A DNA stretch of 64,000 bases. It comes from Breoghania sp. L-A4. GTDB lineage: Bacteria > Pseudomonadota > Alphaproteobacteria > Rhizobiales > Stappiaceae. The position numbers and the translations under genes were made by a program. The DNA lies in assembly GCF_003432385.1 (NCBI RefSeq), contig NZ_CP031841.1, positions 1,426,001 to 1,490,000 on the forward strand, in the 5' to 3' direction. Under the pieces are notes generated by a model. The model made no database searches. It was not told the origin of the DNA and worked only from the letters and a program-made list of their open reading frames with translations. Below are positions 8,630-16,925 of the stretch, piece after piece (positions within the stretch are counted from its first letter, which is position 1; every line of letters begins with the position of its first letter).

Positions 8630-11029
8630 ATGACCATCAATTTTGCCAAGCCCCACCCCAGTGTGCTTCGGACCTTCTCCGAGCCGATGTTCGTCAACCT
8701 CCGCCCGAACCTGACCGCAGCGAAGTTCGACCTCATGAAATTCACGCCGGCAAAGAGCATCATTGAGGACGCGCTTTCATCCGGGCGCTTGGTGCACGGC
8801 AGTCATGTCATCGAAAGCAGTTCGGGCACCTTTGCCCTTGCGCTCGCGATCCTGTGCTCCCAATTCGGATTACGCCTCACCCTCGTCACAGGGCCAGTCT
8901 CCCAAGTCGTTCGCTGGAGACTCGAAAGTCTCGGGGCAAAGCTCCATGTGGTCAATCAGAGCAATCTCTGCGAAGGCGGGATCCAGCAGGCGCGGCTTGG
9001 CGTGCTTGCAGAGCTGCTCCAAGAGAACCCTGACGCCTTCTGGCCCAAGCAATACACGAACCCGTTGAATGCCGCGTCCTATCGCCCTTTTCCCACGCAG
9101 CTCCTCGATGAAGGCCGCCGTTTTGACACGCTCGTCGGAACTGTCGGCTCGGGGGGATCCCTGTTTGGCTTCGCCCGCGTCCTGCTAGAAGATAACCCCA
9201 GCCTGAAAGTCGTTGCGGTCGACCACAACAGGAGTGTCATTTTCGGGGCGAAAGCCAGCAAAATCACACGGATGTGCCGTGAGTCCTTCGAGCAGGTTCT
9301 CGCTATGGGCGCCGGCATTCCAATGGGCAATGTCAGCTTCCAAGATTGCGACGAGGTCCACTGGGTGCCGGTTCCCAAGATGGTGCGGCAGGTCCATCAG
9401 TTTCACGCCGAGACCGGGCTGCTGGTCGGCGCGTCGAGCGGAGCCGCGCTGACGGTAGCGAAGTGGCATGCGGAACGGGAGCCGGACCGCAACGTGCTGA
9501 CGATCCTTCCCGATCACGGCGTGAGATATGTTGAGACCCTTTTTGATCCGGAATGGCTCGATCGCTGGCCGGACGACCTGCGTGCAACGTGGGACAGCCC
9601 CAAGACAAGGAAAGCCTTGAGGACATTACCGAGGGTGGTGCCGGATGACGTGGGGCCGGAAGCCCTTCGAGGCCGTCGCCGGTCACCCGCCGCTCCCCCG
9701 GCACGCTGGTTACAATCCCTGAAGGGCAGCGCCATGAACATGCATTCCGATTCGTCATTCAGTGCATCCCGCAGGCGGAGGTTCAACAGAGCGGCCTTGG
9801 CATCTCAACAGCGCGACGGCGGGAGGCCGGTGTTGGTGGGCATTGACCGTGAGGCGCTATCCCTAAACGTCGGCATCATCCGACGTCGACTTGGAGCGCG
9901 AGGCCTCTGCGCGGTCCTGAAAGGCGATGCCTATGGGCATGGCATCGGCCTCGTTGGCTCGTGCCTTCTTGACCAGTGCACTCACATGGCAGCCGTAGAT
10001 AACCATGAGCTCGTCGCGCTGCGGAAGATGGCCCCCAACACCCCGCTCCTCCGGCTCAGGGTCGGGACAGAGGCCGAAATCAGCCAGGCCGCCCGCGCCG
10101 GGTGGCGCATCCGCGAGATGGCCGCCTCGCGCGACAAGATCGAGCGGATCGCCCGTCTTTACGCCCATTTTGGGGCCCGCGCGGAGATCCACCTCAGCCT
10201 AGATGCGGCCGGGTTAGGACGGAACGGGTTCTTCTTCAGGGACCTTAATGATATTGACGTCCTAGCGCGCGACATCATGGCCATGCCGAATGTAACGGTC
10301 GCGAGCATCGCCTGCCATCTTCCGGATGCCGGAAGCGCAGACCCGTCGGATCGAGACGACCCGAGCCGCGTTGCCATCGACAAGTTTCGCGCTGCGGTGT
10401 CGGTGCTCTTGCGTCATATGCGGGAGAATGGTCGCAAGCTGCCAGAACTATCCGCCTACTCATCCGCGTCGTCCTGTGCGTTCGGACAGAGCGATAGTCT
10501 CCTAGATCTCGGCTGTGCTGTATTCGACCGCATCGGCAGCTCGCTCCTCGGATTGACGGAGGGCAACGGGCATGGCGAGCGGAACACGTCCCAGGTGATG
10601 CACGTATCCACGGCTGTCTGTGATGTCGTGCACCGTCAGGTAGGGGAGACGGTTGGCTATGAGCGGTCATACGCAGTCGAGGCGGCGAACGGTGAGGACG
10701 TGGCTCTCCTAGGTGCAGGCTGGCTGACCCTGAGCCGCTATCAGCAAGGCATCGGGAAAACGGAGCTACCGGCCTGGTGCATAGGTCCCGATGGTTCGCC
10801 TCACAGGTTCCTTGGACGGCAATCAATGAACATCTCGACCATCGCTGCCAAATCCGCGCGAGGCGGTAACCTCACGACGGGCGACATGTGCTTCCTCACG
10901 ACCGACTTCCACGGGACAGACTGCGCCCCTACGATCCCGCGCATCGCCAAATGGATGGGTGGCGTGCAGCACGAGTTCGTCACGTCGGCCTTCGGGACCA
11001 GCCCCTCCAGCTTGCGCTTCCTCTTCTGA
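8630..11029 (+). CDS. Bifunctional PLP enzyme: cysteine-synthase-like domain fused to alanine-racemase-like domain
   Basis: The 799-residue protein contains two PLP enzyme folds in one frame. Residues ~1-340 are a fold-type II beta-replacement enzyme of the CysK/SbnA family: a candidate Schiff-base Lys in 'KFTPAKSIIEDAL' (~K42), 'VIESSSGTFALALAI' (substrate loop) and 'GTVGSGGSLFG' (phosphate cup). After a basic, low-complexity linker (~340-405), residues ~410-799 are an alanine-racemase fold: 'AVLKGDAYGHG' (PLP Lys ~430), 'ETVGYERSY' (position of the catalytic Tyr) and 'GRQSMNIST'. The usual SVKDR lysine motif of CysK is contracted here, so alignment is needed to confirm K42. I infer that the product of the first domain is racemised by the second. 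An internal ATG at 9734 could give a separate racemase. Confidence 0.85.
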   Translation: MTINFAKPHPSVLRTFSEPMFVNLRPNLTAAKFDLMKFTPAKSIIEDALSSGRLVHGSHVIESSSGTFALALAILCSQFGLRLTLVTGPVSQVVRWRLESLGAKLHVVNQSNLCEGGIQQARLGVLAELLQENPDAFWPKQYTNPLNAASYRPFPTQLLDEGRRFDTLVGTVGSGGSLFGFARVLLEDNPSLKVVAVDHNRSVIFGAKASKITRMCRESFEQVLAMGAGIPMGNVSFQDCDEVHWVPVPKMVRQVHQFHAETGLLVGASSGAALTVAKWHAEREPDRNVLTILPDHGVRYVETLFDPEWLDRWPDDLRATWDSPKTRKALRTLPRVVPDDVGPEALRGRRRSPAAPPARWLQSLKGSAMNMHSDSSFSASRRRRFNRAALASQQRDGGRPVLVGIDREALSLNVGIIRRRLGARGLCAVLKGDAYGHGIGLVGSCLLDQCTHMAAVDNHELVALRKMAPNTPLLRLRVGTEAEISQAARAGWRIREMAASRDKIERIARLYAHFGARAEIHLSLDAAGLGRNGFFFRDLNDIDVLARDIMAMPNVTVASIACHLPDAGSADPSDRDDPSRVAIDKFRAAVSVLLRHMRENGRKLPELSAYSSASSCAFGQSDSLLDLGCAVFDRIGSSLLGLTEGNGHGERNTSQVMHVSTAVCDVVHRQVGETVGYERSYAVEAANGEDVALLGAGWLTLSRYQQGIGKTELPAWCIGPDGSPHRFLGRQSMNISTIAAKSARGGNLTTGDMCFLTTDFHGTDCAPTIPRIAKWMGGVQHEFVTSAFGTSPSSLRFLF

Positions 11030-11057
11030 CACTAACCTCTCATAAAGACATGCCCCC

Positions 11058-11954
11058 ATGACCTATGCGACAATGAAGCCGGATCTTGCGGGCAGCAACC
11101 TGACCGGGGTGTTCTGGGCATTCCTCGGCGTAGGGCTGTTCGGCTTCATCTACATCTCTGGAAGGCTCAGCGGCGGCGATATCTCCGCAGGCCAGCTCAT
11201 CTGGTTCCGATACGTCGGCGCGCTGATCGCGATGACACTCTGGATCGCCATTTTTCCTTCTGAACGGGCCAAGGTGCGCTCGCGGCAGGTGCCGGTGCAT
11301 GGGCTGCGAGCCATGGCCGGGGGCGGCGGCGGCATGGCCGCGATCTACGCCGCGAGCCATATGTCGGTAACCAGTGCAACCGCAATCGGACTCTTGGACG
11401 GCCTGTTCGTCATCATCTTAGGCTTGGTGCTGTTGGGCGAACGCTTTTCCGCCAAGCAGTGGGCGGCCGCCGCTTTATGCCTTCTCGGGGCAGCCGTAGT
11501 CGTTCTTGCCAGCGGGGCGGCCACGGTGCAGCTTGAGGACATGTTGCCGGCCAGTGTGGCACTACTAGGTGCGCTTCTCGTGGCAACTGAGAGCATCATG
11601 ATTAAGAAGCTGGCGCGATCAGAGATGAGCGTGAGCGTACTTTTCTATGTCAGTCTTTTCGGAACAGTCCTCTTTTCGGTTCCGGCCGCGGCTTCTTGGA
11701 ATTCACTCGGTCCCGCCGCAACCGGTTTGCTTCTTCTTCTGGGACCAATCGCCCTGGCGGGCCAGCTCTGCAACATCTTCGCCTTCAGACGATCGGATGC
11801 CGCCCTAATCGGTCCAATCCGCTACACTTGGATCATCTGGGGCGCCCTTTTCGGATGGCTCTTTTTCGGCGAAATTCCGTTGGCCGCGACATGGGGCGGT
11901 ATGGCTTTCATCCTTTGCGGAGGCTGCTACCTAGCCTTCTCCCAAAACCGATAG
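11058..11954 (+). CDS. EamA/DMT-superfamily transporter (probable metabolite exporter)
   Basis: The 298-residue protein has about ten transmembrane helices in two EamA repeats ('GVFWAFLGVGLFGFIY', 'AIGLLDGLFVIILGLVLLGE', 'AALIGPIRYTWIIWGALFG'). Members such as YdcZ/RhtA-type proteins export amino acids and related metabolites. It is 28 nt downstream of the synthase-racemase gene and ends the operon, so it most simply exports the product of the two preceding enzymes, giving resistance or release. The ATG at 11058 is chosen; a later ATG is at 11073. Substrate specificity cannot be read from sequence. Confidence 0.85.
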   Translation: MTYATMKPDLAGSNLTGVFWAFLGVGLFGFIYISGRLSGGDISAGQLIWFRYVGALIAMTLWIAIFPSERAKVRSRQVPVHGLRAMAGGGGGMAAIYAASHMSVTSATAIGLLDGLFVIILGLVLLGERFSAKQWAAAALCLLGAAVVVLASGAATVQLEDMLPASVALLGALLVATESIMIKKLARSEMSVSVLFYVSLFGTVLFSVPAAASWNSLGPAATGLLLLLGPIALAGQLCNIFAFRRSDAALIGPIRYTWIIWGALFGWLFFGEIPLAATWGGMAFILCGGCYLAFSQNR

Positions 11955-12615
11955 CCGATGCAATGAAGATCGGCGGCACGGTGGTGGTGGTGTGACCGAC
12001 CGTCAGGCGGTCATAGGACGGTTCCGCTCTATACATGAGCCGCCCGCTTCTTCATCGACTGACGTACTCCTTGTATGCGTCTCAGATAGAGCCTGAGCTC
12101 CACAATCATCTTTGTGGAACCGTCGGCTCTATACGGTTAACATACCGGCCCCGCATACTAGCTGCGCGTTAGGAGTTTGCCGTCTATGAAGCGGAATGTG
12201 GATGGCCGCTATCGGAGGCAGCACGCCCGGCATGCTGCACCGCCATCAGGCGGCTCTTTGCTTCTCGGGCAAATATGGAAATAAGTAGAGAAGGTGAGGC
12301 TGCAGGTGCGGCGAACGGCCGGAAGGTCCGCATAGGGGACATTCAGGATAGGTAGCTTTAAATGGCAGCTTACGGCCCATAGCTGACATTGGCCGGATCT
12401 TCACCTGATGGCGGCTTCGCGCCCCCAATTAGGTCGTTCAAGCGTTTCTCGCGGGTTCCTCATAGCAGACAAAGTGCTAGAATGAAATTTTATCGCCGAT
12501 GCTAAGCGCACGCTTTGATCGGGATTGAGCAGCCTCTTAATAGAATTCGGAGTAAAGTTATTGCGGCTCGCACAGCGTTGGCCGTAAAATTGGTCAACGC
12601 AAACTCATCCCAAAT
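11955..12615. other. Long intergenic region, no supported gene
   Basis: About 660 bases with no protein-like frame of any length. GC and codon structure look non-coding, with several short dyads such as ACGGTTCCGCTCTATA / GAACCGTCGGCTCTATA arranged around 12019 and 12117. The end (12430-12615) is somewhat richer in A/T and should hold the promoter of the HEPN gene. The region separates the biosynthetic unit from the defence genes. Confidence 0.5.
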
Positions 12616-14157
12616 ATGCGAGGTCTATTGGCCAAGTCCACATTCCAGAAATCGCTCGCCAAGGCGGGTGAGTACATTGATGAAGGCTTTGACCTGAGCG
12701 ATCCGCAGCTCACTGACCGGGCGTTTGCGGTTCTCGACAAGCTTGCGACATGCAAGACAATCCACGATGAAGATGCAGTTCTCCTGCACTACTTTCGCGC
12801 AAACGCATTCAACAACCGCCAGCACCACGAGGGACTGGCGCGATCATGGCAATGGGAGATGGAACATCTCCAAAGCGAGTTGCTCGAACTGCGTATGGCC
12901 GTCAGGCATAAAGGATTCGAAAAACTCGATCCAATCAGGCGCTGCCAAATTCTGACCAATCTCGGCAGCAAGCTCAATTCAGTTGGCCGCCCTGTGGAAG
13001 CCCTTCACTATTGGGACAAAGCTCTCGCGATTGAGGGGCGCTTTGCCATGGCGCTCTTCAATAAAGGCTTGGGGCTGCTGAGCTATGCTGATTCAGTCAG
13101 CGATCCCGGACACTCCCAACTCCTTGCAGCGCAAGCTCACGATAACTTCGTGGCAGCAACAGCTCGTGATGCTGTGCACGAAAGTACGGAGAACGCAAAG
13201 CTTGTTCCTTATTTTGCCGAGCGAGCGAAAGATATTTCAACGTGGCTCAATGTCACATCCGCCAATGAGAACCTGGAAGAGGAGCACAGTCTGGGCCGCT
13301 CAAGGGCAGAGAAGGCCTATCGTCGTTGGTGCTTGGAGAAACGGTTGTTTCTCAATCCCATGAATGACCTCGGTACATACTCGATTGCCGCTGCCGACAG
13401 CTTGGTTCTGCCGTCGATCACACTTCCTTTCGACAAGGTCGGAGCGATGCCGCCGACAGTCTTCGGACTTTTCAATCAGCTCAAGCAGGAATTTACTACG
13501 GCAAGGTTATTCCTTTTTGAGGGAATGACGGCTGACACAGCGCACTTCGCCGACAAGGGCGTGAAGCTCATAAACACGCTCGACTACCCGAGCTACGGGG
13601 TGAACGTCGAGAAGGCCCGACAAGGCTATCGAATGACGTATGCGTTATTCGATAAGATTGCCTTTTTCCTGAACCACTACCTCGAACTCGGCATTCCCGA
13701 AAAGAAAGTGTTCTTCAGCTCGATCTGGTATGAGACAAAAGGAAACCCAAAACCGATCCGGCCGTTTTTCCAAGATAGGGAGAATTGGCCGCTTCGGGGC
13801 TTATTCTGGCTATCAAAAGACCTTCATCATCCTGACTTTCAGGAAGCCACAGAACCGGACGCGGAAGCCCTGGCGCATCTGCGCCATCATCTTGAGCACA
13901 AATACTGCCAGATTCACGAACAATGGGGCGTGACCCTTGTTAATTTTGATGATGCAGAAGCCGAAAAGATCGGCCTGCATGTCGGAAGGCATGATTTCGA
14001 GGCGAAGGCGCTGAGGCTAATCGGACTTGCACGCGCCGCGATAATCTACCTGTGCTTGGCCGTTCACCGAGAGGAGAGCTTCAAGAAAGATGGAAGCCCA
14101 AAAGAAATTTCTGTACCTATGCTTGCCGACACATGGGACGACAAATGGAAAGTCTAG
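12616..14157 (+). CDS. LA2681-type HEPN domain protein with helical-repeat N-terminus
   Basis: The protein is 513 residues. The N-terminal ~200 residues look like TPR-type helical repeats ('GRPVEALHYWDKALAIEG'). The C-terminal half matches the LA2681-like HEPN family: 'FFLNHYLELGIPEKKVFF', 'NWPLRGLFWLSKDL', then 'HLRHHLEHKYCQI'. That segment holds the HEPN catalytic R-x4-H signature (R..H within RHHLEH, around residues 421-427). HEPN proteins are often metal-independent RNases in toxin or antiphage systems (family knowledge). It stands alone with its own terminator hairpin, beside other defence-type genes. I infer a defence RNase; the trigger is unknown. Confidence 0.85.
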   Translation: MRGLLAKSTFQKSLAKAGEYIDEGFDLSDPQLTDRAFAVLDKLATCKTIHDEDAVLLHYFRANAFNNRQHHEGLARSWQWEMEHLQSELLELRMAVRHKGFEKLDPIRRCQILTNLGSKLNSVGRPVEALHYWDKALAIEGRFAMALFNKGLGLLSYADSVSDPGHSQLLAAQAHDNFVAATARDAVHESTENAKLVPYFAERAKDISTWLNVTSANENLEEEHSLGRSRAEKAYRRWCLEKRLFLNPMNDLGTYSIAAADSLVLPSITLPFDKVGAMPPTVFGLFNQLKQEFTTARLFLFEGMTADTAHFADKGVKLINTLDYPSYGVNVEKARQGYRMTYALFDKIAFFLNHYLELGIPEKKVFFSSIWYETKGNPKPIRPFFQDRENWPLRGLFWLSKDLHHPDFQEATEPDAEALAHLRHHLEHKYCQIHEQWGVTLVNFDDAEAEKIGLHVGRHDFEAKALRLIGLARAAIIYLCLAVHREESFKKDGSPKEISVPMLADTWDDKWKV

Positions 14158-14171
14158 GCGCAGGTGAACAC

Positions 14172-14214
14172 GTGATTTGCCAATGCGACCATTGAGGTCG
14201 CGATGGCAAATCAC
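14172..14214 (+). terminator. Strong hairpin after the HEPN gene
   Basis: GTGATTTGCCAATGCGACC and GGTCGCGATGGCAAATCAC form a 19-bp stem with two mismatches and a 5-nt loop, starting 14 nt after the stop codon. There is no long U-run, so termination could be bidirectional or partly Rho-assisted. Confidence 0.65.
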
Positions 14215-14390
14215 TCAAGTCACTCAGCATCGCGTCCGCTTGTTCTGATTACCCATCGAGAGCGGACGTTCCCCTCGCGGCCCTATTGCCGCCGGTATTG
14301 CGTTGCCCTCGAAATGACTGCTCTTGGCCAGAAGCTGACGCTGGCGAGTTGATCGATGGCAACACAAGCGAATGCCGGCGATCTAACCCC

Positions 14391-15440
14391 TTAGCACCGC
14401 CTCCTGTCAGGCGGCGAAGTACGGACTTCGTATTGCTTCAGCCATGCATCCCTGCTGGTGCTGTGGATCACGAAATCGACGTAAGCGCGTCTCTGCTGTG
14501 TCTCGCCGCCGTTGACCTGGGGCCTGAACCTCCAATTCGCGAGCGCGACCCCCGCCGGTCCCGCGTGCATGTCGGGCCAGCGCATCGATGCCTTGGCAGG
14601 CGCTCCGAGGGAGTTCAGCGGATTGTTGAAGGATGCAGCGACAATGCACTTATCGATGTAGGTGATGCCGCCGACGCTTCCGTCGGTGTCGATGATAAAG
14701 GAATACCTCAGTCGATAGACGGAGCCAAAGGTGTAGCGGAGCAGTTTCTGAGGTGTGTTGAACATGGGGGCATGAATCGGCACCGGTACCGCTTCGACCC
14801 AAACGGGCGGTGGCGGCGGCGGAGGAACACGCGGTCGGTCTACGGAGAACTGGGAAACCACGCCGAGGAGGACCACGATTCCCAGAGCCCATAGAACAAG
14901 TTTACCCGGGCCTCCAGCACGCGTCGAGCCGGGTGTCCCGCCGTATCCGCCCGAGGATCCCGAGTACCCGTCGGCGACGCCGACCTTTCCCCGCTGTGCC
15001 CCTTGGTTCCCCGAGAGCCGGGTAACGCGTACGCGTTCGGCACCGAAGCCGAAGGCTCCGCCCCGGTCCTCCCATTTACTTACGGCTTCCTCGTTGCCGT
15101 CCTTGTCCCGATGGACCCGTACGTGCTCTGTTCCCAACCCGAAGAAGCCCCCGCGCTCCTCGACGCGAGAGGTGCCCGTCTCGTTGTCGCTTGTGTCATA
15201 GTTGACCTGCGTCGGCTCTGCACCGAATCCAAAGAACCCGCCACGTTCCTCGGTCTTCGAGTAGCCTACCTCGTTGCCAGAGGTGTCTCGTTCGACTCGG
15301 ACGGTCTCGGCTCCGAATCCGAAGAATCCCCCACGTTCCTCGCTGCGGATCTCTCCTACTTTTCGGTCGTTCTCGTAGACGACCTCCCTTTCGTTCCCCC
15401 AGAAGTCCTTCTCCTTCTTGGTGACGCGCTCGTCGGACAC
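14391..15440 (-). CDS. Membrane-anchored protein with four 30-residue repeats and a TonB-like C-terminal domain
   Basis: The protein is 349 residues. Four tandem repeats with an exact 30-residue period begin at about residues 34, 64, 94 and 124, with consensus 'EERGGFFGFGAExxRV' followed by 'RDxxGNE'. A Gly/Ser linker leads to one transmembrane helix (~180-200, 'LVLWALGIVVLLGVVSQF'), a poly-Pro stretch, and a C-terminal domain with 'IDTDGSVGGITYIDKC' and 'NWRFRPQVNGG'. That domain resembles the TonB/energy-transducer C-terminal fold. The N-terminal repeats lack a signal sequence, so they should be cytoplasmic with the TonB-like domain in the periplasm. Function is unknown; it may link a cytoplasmic sensor region to the envelope. 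Confidence 0.7.
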   Translation of the reverse strand: MSDERVTKKEKDFWGNEREVVYENDRKVGEIRSEERGGFFGFGAETVRVERDTSGNEVGYSKTEERGGFFGFGAEPTQVNYDTSDNETGTSRVEERGGFFGLGTEHVRVHRDKDGNEEAVSKWEDRGGAFGFGAERVRVTRLSGNQGAQRGKVGVADGYSGSSGGYGGTPGSTRAGGPGKLVLWALGIVVLLGVVSQFSVDRPRVPPPPPPPVWVEAVPVPIHAPMFNTPQKLLRYTFGSVYRLRYSFIIDTDGSVGGITYIDKCIVAASFNNPLNSLGAPAKASMRWPDMHAGPAGVALANWRFRPQVNGGETQQRRAYVDFVIHSTSRDAWLKQYEVRTSPPDRRRC

Positions 15441-15687
15441 TTGTTATCCCCTAATTGAAATTTTCTGCGACCAGGTTAATGCCATGGTGCAATGTAAATT
15501 CGGTGACGAATATTGGCAACGCGGTTCTCGATCAGGCAGCCTTGACATCCTCTGCCCGCGGCCTCGAAGCAACACCTTGGCTGTCGACGTCAGGATTTGG
15601 CGCAAAGCAGTCGTTGATCGAAGGGGAGACCAAGTTCAACTTTGAGCCGAAAACCAACATCACCCAACGACAGTACAAGCTACTAGC

Positions 15688-16454
15688 TCAGTGGATGCAG
15701 CCAAGATACATTTCGCCAAATCGTTCGCGCGCCGCTTCTGTAACCGCGTCACCAACGCTATCATGAATGAATAGGCCGTAAGGCTCTACCGCCACGAGTG
15801 CGATATCAAACTCGTCTTTGAAATCTGTTTTGTTCTCGCTCAAGAACTCATACCGTAAACTGGCCCATAGCTCGAAGCCCAGTTCGATTTCGTCCTCCTC
15901 CAGATAGCCTGAATTCTTGATCCTCACCTTTTTATCGACATGCCCGAGCGCATCCAAAAGCATTATCCCGCATGTGTGAGCTGCGAGGTCAGCAACTTGA
16001 ATGCCTGCAACGGATTTTGAATCTTGCTCGAAATGGAAACTGCATTTTTCGAGGCCCTCACTCTCACTAGCAATTTTCTCCGCTGCTTGCCTTGAAGAAA
16101 ACAGGCCCTCATCAAAGTAAACCTTATGCCGATGTTCTTTGAATCTTTTGTGCGTGAGAGCTTTTTGAAGCAAACGTAGGGAAGCGGGACCTATGTTTTC
16201 GTCTCCCTCGACGACGCAAACAGAGACCTTGCATCTGCTTCGAATGAACTGTTTGAGGTCATCACGTAAACTCCGCAATCTGGGATTGTCTTTCATCCGT
16301 GCAGAGGACTTGAACTCATAGAGAGATGGGTCAAATCCGTTTTTTACATGGAGAGAGGCTAGTTCGACCTGTGGGTCTGTTTCGCAAATGGCGAAGGCCG
16401 CGAGGGAAAACCCCCGGAGTGATGCTTACTATCGTCCAAAAAAAAGTACGCCAT
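15688..16454 (-). pseudogene. DUF3800 protein with a one-base frameshift
   Basis: The frame from 16454 starts 'MAYFFLDDSKHHSGG', the typical acidic N-terminal motif of DUF3800. It continues in another frame as 'FSLAAFAICETDPQVELAS', then 'EFKSSARMKDNPRLRSL', 'VCVVEGDENIG' and 'QDSKSVAGIQVADLAAH', which is the conserved C-terminal DUF3800 signature. The two frames join if one base is added to the G/C run at 16411-16417, giving ~255 residues. DUF3800 proteins are predicted RNase-H-like nucleases often found with defence genes. The change may be a sequencing error (see findings). It is oriented away from the STAND gene. Confidence 0.8.
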
Positions 16455-16925
16455 GAGCTACCTGTAACCAGTCTGAACATTCGGCGAAAGTATGTAATGC
16501 ATTTACAAAATGCTGCACCACGTTCGAACGGCAGCTTTGACGGGCCGCACGGGAGTGTCTTGATAAAGCCGCTAAGGTCCGCTCAGGGGCTGTCTTCTGC
16601 CCGACCGGTCCCAGGCGTAGAGATTGGGAAAGCTGACATTCAGGTGCACCGAAGTCTCGGTCAGTAGCCGCGAACAAAGCCGAAATTGGCGATCCATACG
16701 GGCTCGCCTAATAACGGACGTTCGTCGCATTCGCGGCATCCGAATCGCGTGATCTGGGCCGCTAGCTGACGTTCGACTTCTAACTCCACTTTTGACGATA
16801 CCTGTCGCTAATGAACGTCTTTTCTCGGGAAAGCGATCGACACTCGTCGCAGGGCGCTATCGAAGCGGGCACTTTAGCCGATGTAGATTAAGTTCAGGCA
16901 GACACAACACGTGGTAAAAGAATCG
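16455..16925. other. Divergent intergenic region between the DUF3800 and STAND genes
   Basis: About 470 bases without a convincing frame. It should carry promoters in both directions. I see no strong operator palindrome. The stretch around 16480-16520 is locally AT-rich. Confidence 0.4.
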
